The notes under the pieces are model-generated. The model was not told the origin of the DNA. It ran no database searches and saw nothing but the letters and a program-made list of their open reading frames with translations. The position numbers and the translations under genes are program-made. This document shows positions 1-8,512 of a stretch of 54,802 bases of DNA, piece by piece. Every line of letters starts with the position of its first letter. Position 1 is the stretch's first letter. Origin of the DNA: Bacteroidota bacterium (GTDB lineage: Bacteria > Bacteroidota > Bacteroidia > B-17B0 > Aurantibacillaceae); contig JANYGK010000056.1 in NCBI GenBank assembly GCA_025362395.1, forward strand, positions 1 through 54,802, written 5' to 3'.

Positions 1-1214
1 ATATAATCATTATCCTGAATGCCGGTTGTAACATACACCATTTTAGCAACTCCGTTCACATTTAAAAAAATGCATTCTTTAATTTCTTCTTTCTTTTTGT
101 TTAATTTTTCCTCGTTCTCATCTTTCACTACTATATTTTCATCATCGCCGGGTCCCTGTTCTTTTACTTCGGTTGTATCACTGCCGCGCGTAGTAACCGC
201 AGGAATCGGGACTGTAATAATATTTGCCGCTCGTTTAGTTTGTATCTCCACACTCGCGCTCATGCCCGGGCGAAACGGCGCCGGGTTAGTATTGGTAATC
301 AGGTTTAGGTAAGATTCTCTTAACACTCTTATCTTAACGACAAAATTAGTTACCTGATCAACAGAAATGCCGGTGGTGTTAGCAGAATTTGCTACTTCTG
401 TAACAATGCCCCTGAATTTTTTTCCGATGTAGGCATCTACTTCAATAACAGCCGTATCATTTTTATGAATGCGGATAATATCATTCTCATTCACTTCCAC
501 ACTCGCTTCCATTTCATTTAAATTAGCTAAACGTAAAATCTCGGTTCCCTGTAAGCCTTGTACACCAACAACCCTTTCTCCTTTTTCAACATTTAATTTT
601 GACACTGTTCCGTCAACAGGTGCTAAAATGCGGGTTTTATCTAAATTAGAATTTGCCTCTTTTAAAGAAGCCTCTACACTTTTTACATTATAATCTGCGG
701 CCTTAATGCTTTCCATTAAACCTTCCACATTGGCTTTGGCAGACTCATAAGATGCTTTTGCCACATCTATATCCTGCTGTGAAATAACGTTTTGATCGAA
801 CAATTTTTTGTTACGCGCATACGACGCTTCCGCATTTGCAAGGTTAGCTTTAGACTGTGCTAATTGAGAAACGGTTGTCTGTAAATTTGCCTTAGAACTG
901 TTTACGGTTGCATTCACTCTTTCAAAAGCACTTTCATAAATATCAGGTTTAATACGGCACAGCAATTGTCCCTTTTTTACCTGTTCCCCCTCTTTCACCA
1001 ACATTTCAACTACCTCACCCGAAACGTCGGAAGTAATTTTTAATTCTGCCTCGGGCTGTATCTTCCCATTGGCAGAAACAGTTTCTATAAGGCTGCGTTT
1101 TACGGCCTTTTCTGTTGTAATATTTGTCGGCGCTTCTCCTTTAAGGAATTTAAAAAAAATAACTATTCCTAAAATAATAATGCAAATTCCTGTGATCCAA
1201 TATATTTTCTTCAT
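1..1214 (-). CDS. RND/MacA-type efflux periplasmic adaptor (membrane-fusion protein), 3' end cut by window edge
   Basis: The frame is open from an ATG at 1214 to the window edge (404 codons visible, no stop). Residues 2-22 form one hydrophobic N-terminal anchor. A biotinyl-lipoyl-like half-motif follows (SDVSGEVVEMLVKEGEQVKKG), then a long helical hairpin rich in Ala, Lys and Gln (about 75-180), the second lipoyl half (ILAPVDGTVSKLNVEKGE) and the beta-barrel region. This is the HlyD/MacA architecture. It would link an inner-membrane pump to the TolC-like channel encoded just upstream in the same direction (1331-2755). The acidic stretch near residue 375 is an insertion rich in Glu and Asp. 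In Bacteroidota the pump genes (MacB-like ATPase/permease) usually follow; here they would lie beyond the left edge, so the substrate is unknown. Confidence 0.9.
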   Translation of the reverse strand, partial: MKKIYWITGICIIILGIVIFFKFLKGEAPTNITTEKAVKRSLIETVSANGKIQPEAELKITSDVSGEVVEMLVKEGEQVKKGQLLCRIKPDIYESAFERVNATVNSSKANLQTTVSQLAQSKANLANAEASYARNKKLFDQNVISQQDIDVAKASYESAKANVEGLMESIKAADYNVKSVEASLKEANSNLDKTRILAPVDGTVSKLNVEKGERVVGVQGLQGTEILRLANLNEMEASVEVNENDIIRIHKNDTAVIEVDAYIGKKFRGIVTEVANSANTTGISVDQVTNFVVKIRVLRESYLNLITNTNPAPFRPGMSASVEIQTKRAANIITVPIPAVTTRGSDTTEVKEQGPGDDENIVVKDENEEKLNKKKEEIKECIFLNVNGVAKMVYVTTGIQDNDY

Positions 1215-1225
1215 TTACTGTATGT

Positions 1226-1330
1226 TACCGCAGAGGCGCAAAAATGAGCGCGGTGTCCGCAAAGTTTATTTTAATTTATTCTACCGTTATTCCCTCTCTT
1301 TATTTCCTCTCCGCATTTTTTGCGGTTAAA
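1226..1330. repeat. Degenerate intergenic inverted-repeat element (CCGCAGAGGCGC type)
   Basis: The segment fills the space between the adaptor start and the stop codon of the TolC-like gene. It begins TTACCGCAGAGGCGCAAA and ends GCATTTTTTGCGGTTAAA, so the two ends are imperfect inverted repeats (ACCGCA / TGCGGT). It resembles the short 'CCGCAGAGGCGCAGAG' repeats that I recognise from intergenic DNA of many Bacteroidota; this copy is degraded in the middle. Its right end abuts the TAG stop codon at 1331-1333. Confidence 0.55.
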
Positions 1331-2755
1331 CTATAATGTTAACGGTTTACCTTGGTAATAATCCAGTATTTTTAGTCTGAATACATAATCATATTTAGCC
1401 TGCACTAAATTACTTTGCGAGGTTTGTAAACGCGTTTTAGCTGTATTAAAATCAAACGTACCAATGGTTCCAACATTAAATTTTTGTTCTGAATAATTAA
1501 AAGATTGCTGCGCTGCTTCAACAGCGGCCTTGCTGGAATTATATTTATTTAAGCTTGCTTTTGCGTTAACATAAGCCTGTGCAATGGTTTTATAAAGATT
1601 TTGCTCTAACAGGTCTTGCGAATATTTTGCATTTAACGCATTTATTTTAGCATTTTGAATCCCGGTGTAAGTTGACAGACCGTTATATAACGGTACAGAT
1701 AACGTAAAACCAATACTTTTATTAACGTTATCTTTAAACTGATCGGCAAAGGGTTTTTTAGCGGTAATAACATCGTAATGTGGTTGATACACAATTACGG
1801 AACCGTCTTTAGTTGCCGCCACCGGATCAAAACCGTTAAGGCTTGTACTGACAATATTTTTATCTAAACCCGATGTACCTGTCCCTAAAGATCCTGTAGC
1901 GCTAATGGTAGGGCTTACTTTTCCTTTTGCCACATTCAGGTTTCTCTCTGCTGCCAATAATCCGTAAGTAGCGCCTTTAATGGAATGCTGGTTTTTTAAT
2001 GCTTCTTCATAAATATTTTGTACAGATACGCTTGCCAGTTCATAGTTCAGCACTTCAATATCAGGCTTAATAATAGAAAAAGTTTGAAGACTGTCTAAAT
2101 CAATATTCAACAATTGCGTTAAATTTAATAAAGCGATTTGGTAATTATTATCGGCATTGGTTAAATTTACCTGGTCGTTTGCCAGCTGCGCTTTAATATC
2201 GTAAACCGAGCTTTTAGCAACGGTCCCCGCATCTGCCAGTTTTTCGGTGCGTTCAAGCTGAAGCTGCGAAATATTAAGCTGCGCTTTTGAAATACCTAAC
2301 AATTCGTCCGTAAAAATAACATTGATGTAAGCGGTAGCCACATTTAAGGACAAGTCATTTTTTTGCTGAAGGTAATTTTCGGAGCTTGAAAGATAATTAT
2401 ATTCATTTGCTTTTATGTTGTTGTATTGAGCCAGGCCTGACCATAAAACGACATTGCTGGATATAAAAAAGTTTTGTGATAATACCTGTGTATTGGCAAA
2501 TGTGTTGGTATACCTGTCAATAGTTCTACCAAAGTTATAGGTATGTTGAGCACCGGCATTCAATGTCGGTAAAATAGTTGCTTTACTTTGATTGGCGTTG
2601 TTTTTATTAATGAATGTATTAAGCTCCGACTGCTTTAATGAAATATTATTTTTTTGCGCGTAATCAATACAATGTTGCAGGTCCCAGGCGCGGCTTTGGG
2701 ATGAAAGCATGTGTGACAGGCCTAAAAAAATAAAACAGGTAATACTATTTTTCAT
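1331..2755 (-). CDS. TolC-family outer-membrane efflux channel
   Basis: The 474-residue protein starts with a signal peptide (about residues 1-23, ending SSQSRAWDL). Two homologous halves follow, each with long amphipathic helices rich in Gln, Asn and Ala and short strands (YNFGRTIDR; GFTLSVPLYNGLSTYTGI). This is the outer-membrane efflux protein pattern and the length fits the family (about 430-490). It would form the trimeric exit duct for the adaptor encoded 116 bases downstream in the same direction. A possible minus-strand promoter box TAATTTTG lies at 2884-2877. The gene is divergent from the AddB-like gene. Confidence 0.9.
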   Translation of the reverse strand: MKNSITCFIFLGLSHMLSSQSRAWDLQHCIDYAQKNNISLKQSELNTFINKNNANQSKATILPTLNAGAQHTYNFGRTIDRYTNTFANTQVLSQNFFISSNVVLWSGLAQYNNIKANEYNYLSSSENYLQQKNDLSLNVATAYINVIFTDELLGISKAQLNISQLQLERTEKLADAGTVAKSSVYDIKAQLANDQVNLTNADNNYQIALLNLTQLLNIDLDSLQTFSIIKPDIEVLNYELASVSVQNIYEEALKNQHSIKGATYGLLAAERNLNVAKGKVSPTISATGSLGTGTSGLDKNIVSTSLNGFDPVAATKDGSVIVYQPHYDVITAKKPFADQFKDNVNKSIGFTLSVPLYNGLSTYTGIQNAKINALNAKYSQDLLEQNLYKTIAQAYVNAKASLNKYNSSKAAVEAAQQSFNYSEQKFNVGTIGTFDFNTAKTRLQTSQSNLVQAKYDYVFRLKILDYYQGKPLTL

Positions 2756-2851
2756 ACGTCTTGTTTTTCTGTTGTAATGTAGAAATGCAATGGTAAATTT
2801 AACTAAAAAAAGCGCTCATCATAACGCTACTACATAAACGGAAAAATAGGG

Positions 2852-2865
2852 GTTACACCGGTAAC
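2852..2865. promoter_or_regulatory. Small inverted repeat GTTAC-N4-GTAAC in a divergent intergenic region
   Basis: GTTAC (2852-2856) and GTAAC (2861-2865) are perfect inverted arms in the 173-base region between the efflux operon (minus) and the AddB-like gene (plus). It could be an operator for the efflux genes. No regulator is encoded next to it, and a 5-base arm can occur by chance. Confidence 0.2.
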
Positions 2866-2928
2866 ATATCTATTTACAAAATTAAATAATTTATTAGCAT
2901 TAAGTCCCGGTTTTTAGTATTTTTCTAC

Positions 2929-5805
2929 ATGGATTACAGTGGCAAAATGACTCCTTTTTTATACCGGATCGCAGAACATATTTTTGAGCATTACCAAACT
3001 CAAACAGAGCATTTGTGTATTATTTTGCCGAATAAAAGAGGGGCTTTATACCTAAAACAACACCTTGCCAAAGTATTTAAAAAAACGATTTGGCTGCCTG
3101 TTATTATCAGCGCCGAAGAACTTGTTGCTACGCTTTCCGGCTTGCAGCAGGCAGACAGTATTGATCTTATCTGCGACTTGTACGCGGCTTACACATTGGT
3201 TTTAAAAGATAAAGCGGAACCCTTCGATTCCTTCTCAAAATGGGGCAACTTAATGTTGCAGGATTTTAATGAAGCCGATCGTTATTTAATTGATACCAAA
3301 GCATTGTATCAAAATCTTAAAGAAATAAAAGAAATTGAGAACTGGTCGCTCAGCGAAGGAAGCCTTACCCTAACCCAACAGGATTATTGCAATTTTATGT
3401 ATCAAATGGGAGATATTTATACTGAATTCTCAAAGATAGTATTACATAAAAAGCAGGCCTATCAAGGTTTAATGTACAGGAAATCGGTTGAAGCGTATCA
3501 AACAAATAAATATGTGAATCAATTTTCTAAATTACTGATCTGTGGGTTTAACGCGTTAAATAAAGCGGAAACCATTATTTTTTCGGATTGGGTCAAAGAA
3601 AAGAAAGCTGAAATCTTGTGGGATACCGACGCGTATTATAGTGACAATGTTAACTACGAGGCAGGATTATTTCTTCGGGAAAACTTTGCAACCAATTGGC
3701 TGAAAAATAAAGAAAAACCCGGTACTTATTTTAAAGATATTCCAAAACAAATAGATATTGTTGCGGTTCCGAAGCAGGTGGGGCAAGCACAAGCCGTTTC
3801 ACGGCAGTTGCATCAATGGATAACAGAAGGTAAATCGCTTAGCAGCATTGCCATTGTGTTGGCAGACGAAAGCTTATTGTTTCCCGTTCTAAATCAATTA
3901 CCCAACGAAGTGCAGCATGTAAATGTAACCATGGAATACCCGTTACGCTTATCACCTCTGTACGATCTTGCCGATAACCTTATAAATTTACATCAGTCCG
4001 CAGAAAAGCCTGAAAGCAATGCTTCTTTTTATTTCAAGGATATTTTCAAGATCCTTCAAAACTCTTTCTTTAAAAAATACTTTTTGTCTTTTCACCCTGC
4101 TGTTAATTTACAATTTGTTATACAACGTATCATTGATAAAAATTATGTATGGATCAGTGCAAACATGTTGCAGGACTTGTTTGGAGCTGACTACGCTTAC
4201 ATTAAAAATTTATTTAACCGCTGGCAAAATTCAAAAGACGGTATTGAAGCGATAGCTCACATTATTACTGTTTTTAATGCCGCGGAAGATGAAGCACTTC
4301 AAGTATCATCTACCGAATTGGAATACCTGCACGTGTTTACTAAATACTTTAACAGGCTGCAAACGCTTATTCATACTTACGATTATCTTAATTCACTTAT
4401 TACTTTAAAAAGCCTGTATAAGCAAATTATCGGTACAGCCACAGTTCCCTTTATCGGTGAACCTTTGCAAGGCTTGCAAATTATGGGCGTTTTGGAAACC
4501 CGGACACTTGATTTTGAAAACGTGATGATACTGGGTGTAAATGAAGGCGTGCTGCCTTCGGGTAAATCGGTTAATTCTTTTATTCCGAATGATTTGAAAC
4601 GGTTTTACGGAATGCCTTTGTACGGACATAAGGATGCCATTTATGCCTATCATTTTTACCGTTTATTGCAAAGGGCAAGCAATGTATTTATTACGTATAA
4701 TACAGAGCAAAGCGTACTGGGTACGGGCGAGAAAAGTCGTTTTATAACACAGATCCAATTTGAATTGGAAAAATACAATCCGCTGAACGTGATCACGGAA
4801 AAAATGCTGAGCGGAGATGCTTTAAAAGCAAGTGGACGGAACATTATCTCTTTTTCGAAAACAGAATTTAATGTATTGCCCATCGCAAAAAAACTGACAA
4901 CAAATGATGAATATAACGGATTGAGCCCTTCCGCTTTAATTACGTATAAAGAGTGTGCTTTACGGTTTTTCTTCAGGTACGGCACAGGTATTAAAGAAAC
5001 GGAAGATGTAGAAGAAAGCGCCGAAGCCAACACACAAGGCTCTATTTTACATGAATCGCTGGAAATGCTATACAAGCCTTTTATAGGAATGGTACTGAAT
5101 GAAGAAATGATTAAAATATGTATTTCTAAAACAGAAAAAACCGTTAACCTCATTTTCCAAAATTATTTTAGTCAGAAAGAAAGCCGTTTCGGTAAAAACT
5201 TTTTGCAACGCAAAGTATTATATGAGTATGTGAACAAGCTTTTAAAAAGTGACCTGAAGCTTGTAAAACAATCACAAAAAACCAATGAGCTGTTAAGTCT
5301 TATTGATTTGGAAAGAAAGCTGACCGCTTCAGTGTTTATACTTATTGACGGCAAAGAAACAGAAGTATTTATTAACGGATCGGCTGACAGGATAGATAAG
5401 GTAGGAAACAAGATCAGGGTCATTGATTATAAATCATCAGTTAAAGCGGACGATAAATTTAAGTTTACCAATTTTGAAGACCTGTTCATGGACAGCAAAT
5501 ACAATAAAATGCTGCAGCTGTTTATGTATGCTTGGCTTGTTGTAAAAAATAAGCTGGCTAAGCCGGAAGAGCTGCAACCCTGCGTGATCCCGTTCCGTAA
5601 ATTTGAGGAACAGCCCAAGTTTATTTTATCGGAAAACAAACAGGATATAAGTCTAAACTTTACCCAACCATTGCTTGATGAATTTGAAACCTATTTAAAA
5701 CTGGAAATAGAAAGCATTATGGATAAAACCCGGTTATTTGACCAGACAGAAGATTTGAAAAAATGCGAATATTGTGCTTATGCCGGTATTTGTAATGTGC
5801 ATTGA
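2929..5805 (+). CDS. AddB-like PD-(D/E)XK nuclease with four-cysteine Fe-S signature
   Basis: The 958-residue protein has the layout of Bacteroidota AddB/RecB-like exonucleases used in double-strand-break repair. The N-terminus carries a degenerate helicase-like motif (PNKRGALYL) where an active helicase would have a Walker A loop, so ATP-driven unwinding by this subunit is unlikely. The C-terminal third is the nuclease: HESLEMLY, then ADRIDK and IDYKSS as the D...D-x-K core. C676 together with C946, C949 and C955 matches the AddB-type 4Fe-4S staple around the nuclease domain. An AddA/UvrD partner is not encoded in this window. The next in-frame ATG (2947, MTPFLYRIAEH) fits family N-termini equally well. 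The gene converges on the barrel gene 9 bases downstream. Confidence 0.85.
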   Translation: MDYSGKMTPFLYRIAEHIFEHYQTQTEHLCIILPNKRGALYLKQHLAKVFKKTIWLPVIISAEELVATLSGLQQADSIDLICDLYAAYTLVLKDKAEPFDSFSKWGNLMLQDFNEADRYLIDTKALYQNLKEIKEIENWSLSEGSLTLTQQDYCNFMYQMGDIYTEFSKIVLHKKQAYQGLMYRKSVEAYQTNKYVNQFSKLLICGFNALNKAETIIFSDWVKEKKAEILWDTDAYYSDNVNYEAGLFLRENFATNWLKNKEKPGTYFKDIPKQIDIVAVPKQVGQAQAVSRQLHQWITEGKSLSSIAIVLADESLLFPVLNQLPNEVQHVNVTMEYPLRLSPLYDLADNLINLHQSAEKPESNASFYFKDIFKILQNSFFKKYFLSFHPAVNLQFVIQRIIDKNYVWISANMLQDLFGADYAYIKNLFNRWQNSKDGIEAIAHIITVFNAAEDEALQVSSTELEYLHVFTKYFNRLQTLIHTYDYLNSLITLKSLYKQIIGTATVPFIGEPLQGLQIMGVLETRTLDFENVMILGVNEGVLPSGKSVNSFIPNDLKRFYGMPLYGHKDAIYAYHFYRLLQRASNVFITYNTEQSVLGTGEKSRFITQIQFELEKYNPLNVITEKMLSGDALKASGRNIISFSKTEFNVLPIAKKLTTNDEYNGLSPSALITYKECALRFFFRYGTGIKETEDVEESAEANTQGSILHESLEMLYKPFIGMVLNEEMIKICISKTEKTVNLIFQNYFSQKESRFGKNFLQRKVLYEYVNKLLKSDLKLVKQSQKTNELLSLIDLERKLTASVFILIDGKETEVFINGSADRIDKVGNKIRVIDYKSSVKADDKFKFTNFEDLFMDSKYNKMLQLFMYAWLVVKNKLAKPEELQPCVIPFRKFEEQPKFILSENKQDISLNFTQPLLDEFETYLKLEIESIMDKTRLFDQTEDLKKCEYCAYAGICNVH

Positions 5806-5813
5806 TTTTTTGA

Positions 5814-6602
5814 TTACTCCACTATTATCTCGGGCTTTTTAGCGATACTAAAAAAGTAGCGGATCCCTAATTGGGGTCTTAAAAGCTGCATGCTGAATTG
5901 CGAACTATTAATGTCTTTTTGCGTTGAACTTGTGTAAACTGCTCCACCAATATGTGTTTCTGTTTGCTCATCGGTTTGAGTGCCTTTTTGTTTGTTATAA
6001 TTAAAGCCGTTTGTTACTTCAATACCAATATATAAAGGTTTATATATTTTAAAATAAAGGGAAATATTTAAATAGAGGTTAACGCCAATATTACCGGGGA
6101 CAGAAGTTACACTATGTCCCTCATCTAACTGATTCGGAACAGTAGGTGTTTGTGTAGACTTCAAATTATCGTAAGCTTTATGCGAAGGTGTATTATAAAA
6201 ACCTGTTCCCACTCCTGCTAAAAAATCAATAAACTTATAATTCAATCGTTTTCCGAATTCGAAGTTTACATTATAATTTTTTATTTTTTCATTGGAATTA
6301 TCGTTCATTTCTGTAAACCCTCTTATCGTCGTAGTTTTTCCCGTGTTATTTGAAATGCCATACCCGCAAAACAGTTTAATAAAGTTGTCGTTCTTAAAAT
6401 AAAAACGGTATCCAAGTTCCATACTCATTCCTCTGTTTACTGTTACAGATGTTGTACTGATTGAACCCGGGGTGTCCGTTTTATTTGAATTATTAAACAC
6501 CTGTCCTATTTTAAAGGTAATATCATTATTCTGTGACATGGCAGTAAACGTATAACCTATACTAAAAGCGATGACTGCAATTTTAAAAATATTTTTTGCC
6601 AT
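5814..6602 (-). CDS. Outer-membrane beta-barrel protein, function unknown
   Basis: The 262-residue protein has a signal peptide (about 1-23, ending in MSQ) followed by alternating polar and hydrophobic strands (FKIGQVFN; MELGYRFYF; IKLFCGYGI; NFEFGKRLNY; LNISLYFKIY; IGIEVTNGF) and a C-terminal strand LGIRYFFSI. This is a small eight-strand-type barrel. No family is recognised beyond 'outer membrane beta-barrel'. The 296 bases upstream, up to the fabD start, contain no other gene. Confidence 0.7.
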   Translation of the reverse strand: MAKNIFKIAVIAFSIGYTFTAMSQNNDITFKIGQVFNNSNKTDTPGSISTTSVTVNRGMSMELGYRFYFKNDNFIKLFCGYGISNNTGKTTTIRGFTEMNDNSNEKIKNYNVNFEFGKRLNYKFIDFLAGVGTGFYNTPSHKAYDNLKSTQTPTVPNQLDEGHSVTSVPGNIGVNLYLNISLYFKIYKPLYIGIEVTNGFNYNKQKGTQTDEQTETHIGGAVYTSSTQKDINSSQFSMQLLRPQLGIRYFFSIAKKPEIIVE

Positions 6603-6855
6603 ACGTTTAATTCTTAAGTAAACTATCGGTTTTTTGCATTCAAACTATCTAATTAATCTGATTTATAAAATTGTGTAGTTGATCTCGACACGTGTGTAAT
6701 TATTTTTTTATGAAGATAAAGATTAACCCGGTTTAATGATATAATAATTAGTAAATACCGTGTTTGAGTTAATATCTGACATACAGCCATTCTCTTAACA
6801 CGCTTTCGTTAGTTATTTAATTGCATTATCATACTATTTTCCGGCTATTTTTTCT

Positions 6856-6863
6856 TACATTTA
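6856..6863 (+). promoter_or_regulatory. Candidate -7 promoter box for fabD
   Basis: TACATTTA differs by one base from the Bacteroidota -7 consensus TAnnTTTG and lies 35 bases before the fabD start. No TTG is found at the proper -33 distance, so support is weak. The rest of 6603-6898 shows nothing recognisable. Confidence 0.3.
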
Positions 6864-6898
6864 TCGTTTAATCTAAAAACAAAAACCTTACTACATAA

Positions 6899-7786
6899 AT
6901 GAAAAAAGCATTTATATTTCCCGGACAAGGTTCTCAGTTTTCCGGTATGGGAAAAGACCTTTACGACACTTCCGACCTTGCAAAAAAACTGTTTCACCAA
7001 GCCAACGATATTTTAGGATTTTCGATTACCGACATTATGTTTAAAGGGACGGATGAAGAATTAAAACAAACCAAAGTTACACAGCCCGCTATTTTCCTGC
7101 ATTCTGTTATTTTAGCAGCTACATTAGGAGATTCATTCCGCCCCGATATGGTGGCAGGCCACTCTCTGGGAGAGTTCTCCGCGTTGGTTTCCAATAAAAC
7201 ATTAAATTTTGAAAGTGCATTAAAGTTGGTTTCAAAACGTGCCCTCGCCATGCAAAAAGCCTGTGAAATTAATCCTTCAACCATGGCAGCTATTTTAAAT
7301 TTAGACGACACCGTAGTTGAAGCTATTTGTAAAGAAATTACAGCAGACGGCCATGTAGTGGTTGCCGCTAATTATAATTGCCCGGGTCAGTTAGTAATAT
7401 CAGGCTCAATTGAAGGCATTAAAATTGCCTGCGAAAAAATGAAAGCTGCCGGCGCTAAGCGTGCTTTGGTATTACCTGTTGGGGGTGCATTTCATTCCCC
7501 CTTAATGGAGACTGCAAGGGTAGAGTTGGAAGCTGCTATTAACGCTACAACGTTTAATCAGCCTATTTGCCCTGTATATCAAAATGTAACGGCAAACGCT
7601 GTTTCAAACCCTGATGAGATCAAGAAAAATTTAGTATCGCAGTTAACCGCTCCTGTAAAATGGACCCAGACAGTAGTACAAATGATTGCTAACGGTGCCA
7701 CACATTTTACGGAAGTAGGCCCGGGTAAAGTGTTACAAGGCTTAGTTAAAAAAGTAAATTCAACAGTAGAAACGACGAGCGCATAA
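6899..7786 (+). CDS. fabD: Malonyl-CoA:ACP transacylase
   Basis: FabD transfers malonyl from CoA to acyl carrier protein, supplying the extender for fatty-acid synthesis in the cytoplasm. The 295-residue length is typical. The sequence shows the N-terminal FPGQGSQ loop (7-13), the nucleophile Ser89 in GHSLGEFSAL, and the catalytic His199 in GAFHSPLM. A C-terminal GPGKVL segment also fits the family. The gene is first of a plus-strand series: the next gene starts 4 bases after the stop, so fabD, the barrel gene and the alanine-dehydrogenase homologue are probably cotranscribed. Confidence 0.97.
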   Translation: MKKAFIFPGQGSQFSGMGKDLYDTSDLAKKLFHQANDILGFSITDIMFKGTDEELKQTKVTQPAIFLHSVILAATLGDSFRPDMVAGHSLGEFSALVSNKTLNFESALKLVSKRALAMQKACEINPSTMAAILNLDDTVVEAICKEITADGHVVVAANYNCPGQLVISGSIEGIKIACEKMKAAGAKRALVLPVGGAFHSPLMETARVELEAAINATTFNQPICPVYQNVTANAVSNPDEIKKNLVSQLTAPVKWTQTVVQMIANGATHFTEVGPGKVLQGLVKKVNSTVETTSA

Positions 7787-7790
7787 AACT

Positions 7791-8501
7791 ATGATAAAAA
7801 AAATGACAGCTGTATGTGTTTTAATGTATTTGTCGTTTCAAATGCAGGCACAGTTTGTAAGAGGGATAGGCCTGTTTGTGGGTGTTACATCCTCCCGCCA
7901 CAGGTATATAAACACATCGGGGGCTGATAGTTCTTTCGCAAATAAATTTCCTTCACCTTCACATAAATCAGCTGAGTATGTGAGCTGGAGTGTAGGTATT
8001 TTGGGAGAGTTTTTAAAATACGATCATATTCGCTGGCAAACAGAAATTGAATATTGTAATAAAGGAGCTGTGGAACATCCTTTTTTATCGCCGTTCACAA
8101 ATGATAGAGGACCTGCCACGGTAAATCATTTTGCTTATATTCAATGGAACAACTACGCGAAAATATTTTTTAACGAAGGCTACCGCGGAACACCTTATTG
8201 GATGATAGGAGGAAGAATTGAATACAACTTAACCCGTGCCATTTCTATATACCCGAGTGTTGTGGGCGCTTTACCGAAAATAAGTGTCAGCCCTGATGTA
8301 GCCATTGGTTATGAATTTGTAACCTACAGTAAATTTAAACCTTTTGTAGAGCTGCATTATAACCCCGATCTTATTAATAAGCACATGGGCAATATTACTT
8401 TTAATAACCGTACCTGGGAATTAAGGATAGGGGTTATTTACAGGCCTGAAAAAAAACTGGATAAATGTAACGCGCCACGCTTTCACGGAAGCGGGTATTA
8501 A
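7791..8501 (+). CDS. Putative outer-membrane beta-barrel protein
   Basis: The 236-residue protein has a signal peptide (1-21, ending QMQAQ) and repeated amphipathic strands (FVRGIGLFVGVTSS; RWQTEIEYCNKG; YWMIGGRIEYNL; DVAIGYEF; FKPFVELHYN; WELRIGVIYRP), as in small PorT-like barrels. It sits 4 bases after fabD and 11 bases before the alanine-dehydrogenase homologue. That tight spacing suggests one transcript, although no functional link is evident. No specific family name can be given. Confidence 0.65.
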   Translation: MIKKMTAVCVLMYLSFQMQAQFVRGIGLFVGVTSSRHRYINTSGADSSFANKFPSPSHKSAEYVSWSVGILGEFLKYDHIRWQTEIEYCNKGAVEHPFLSPFTNDRGPATVNHFAYIQWNNYAKIFFNEGYRGTPYWMIGGRIEYNLTRAISIYPSVVGALPKISVSPDVAIGYEFVTYSKFKPFVELHYNPDLINKHMGNITFNNRTWELRIGVIYRPEKKLDKCNAPRFHGSGY

Positions 8502-8512
8502 ATAGTAGTATT

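Noticed and set aside
4656-5153. 165-codon open frame on the minus strand
   Set aside because: It is antisense to the nuclease part of the AddB-like gene and has no recognisable protein features.
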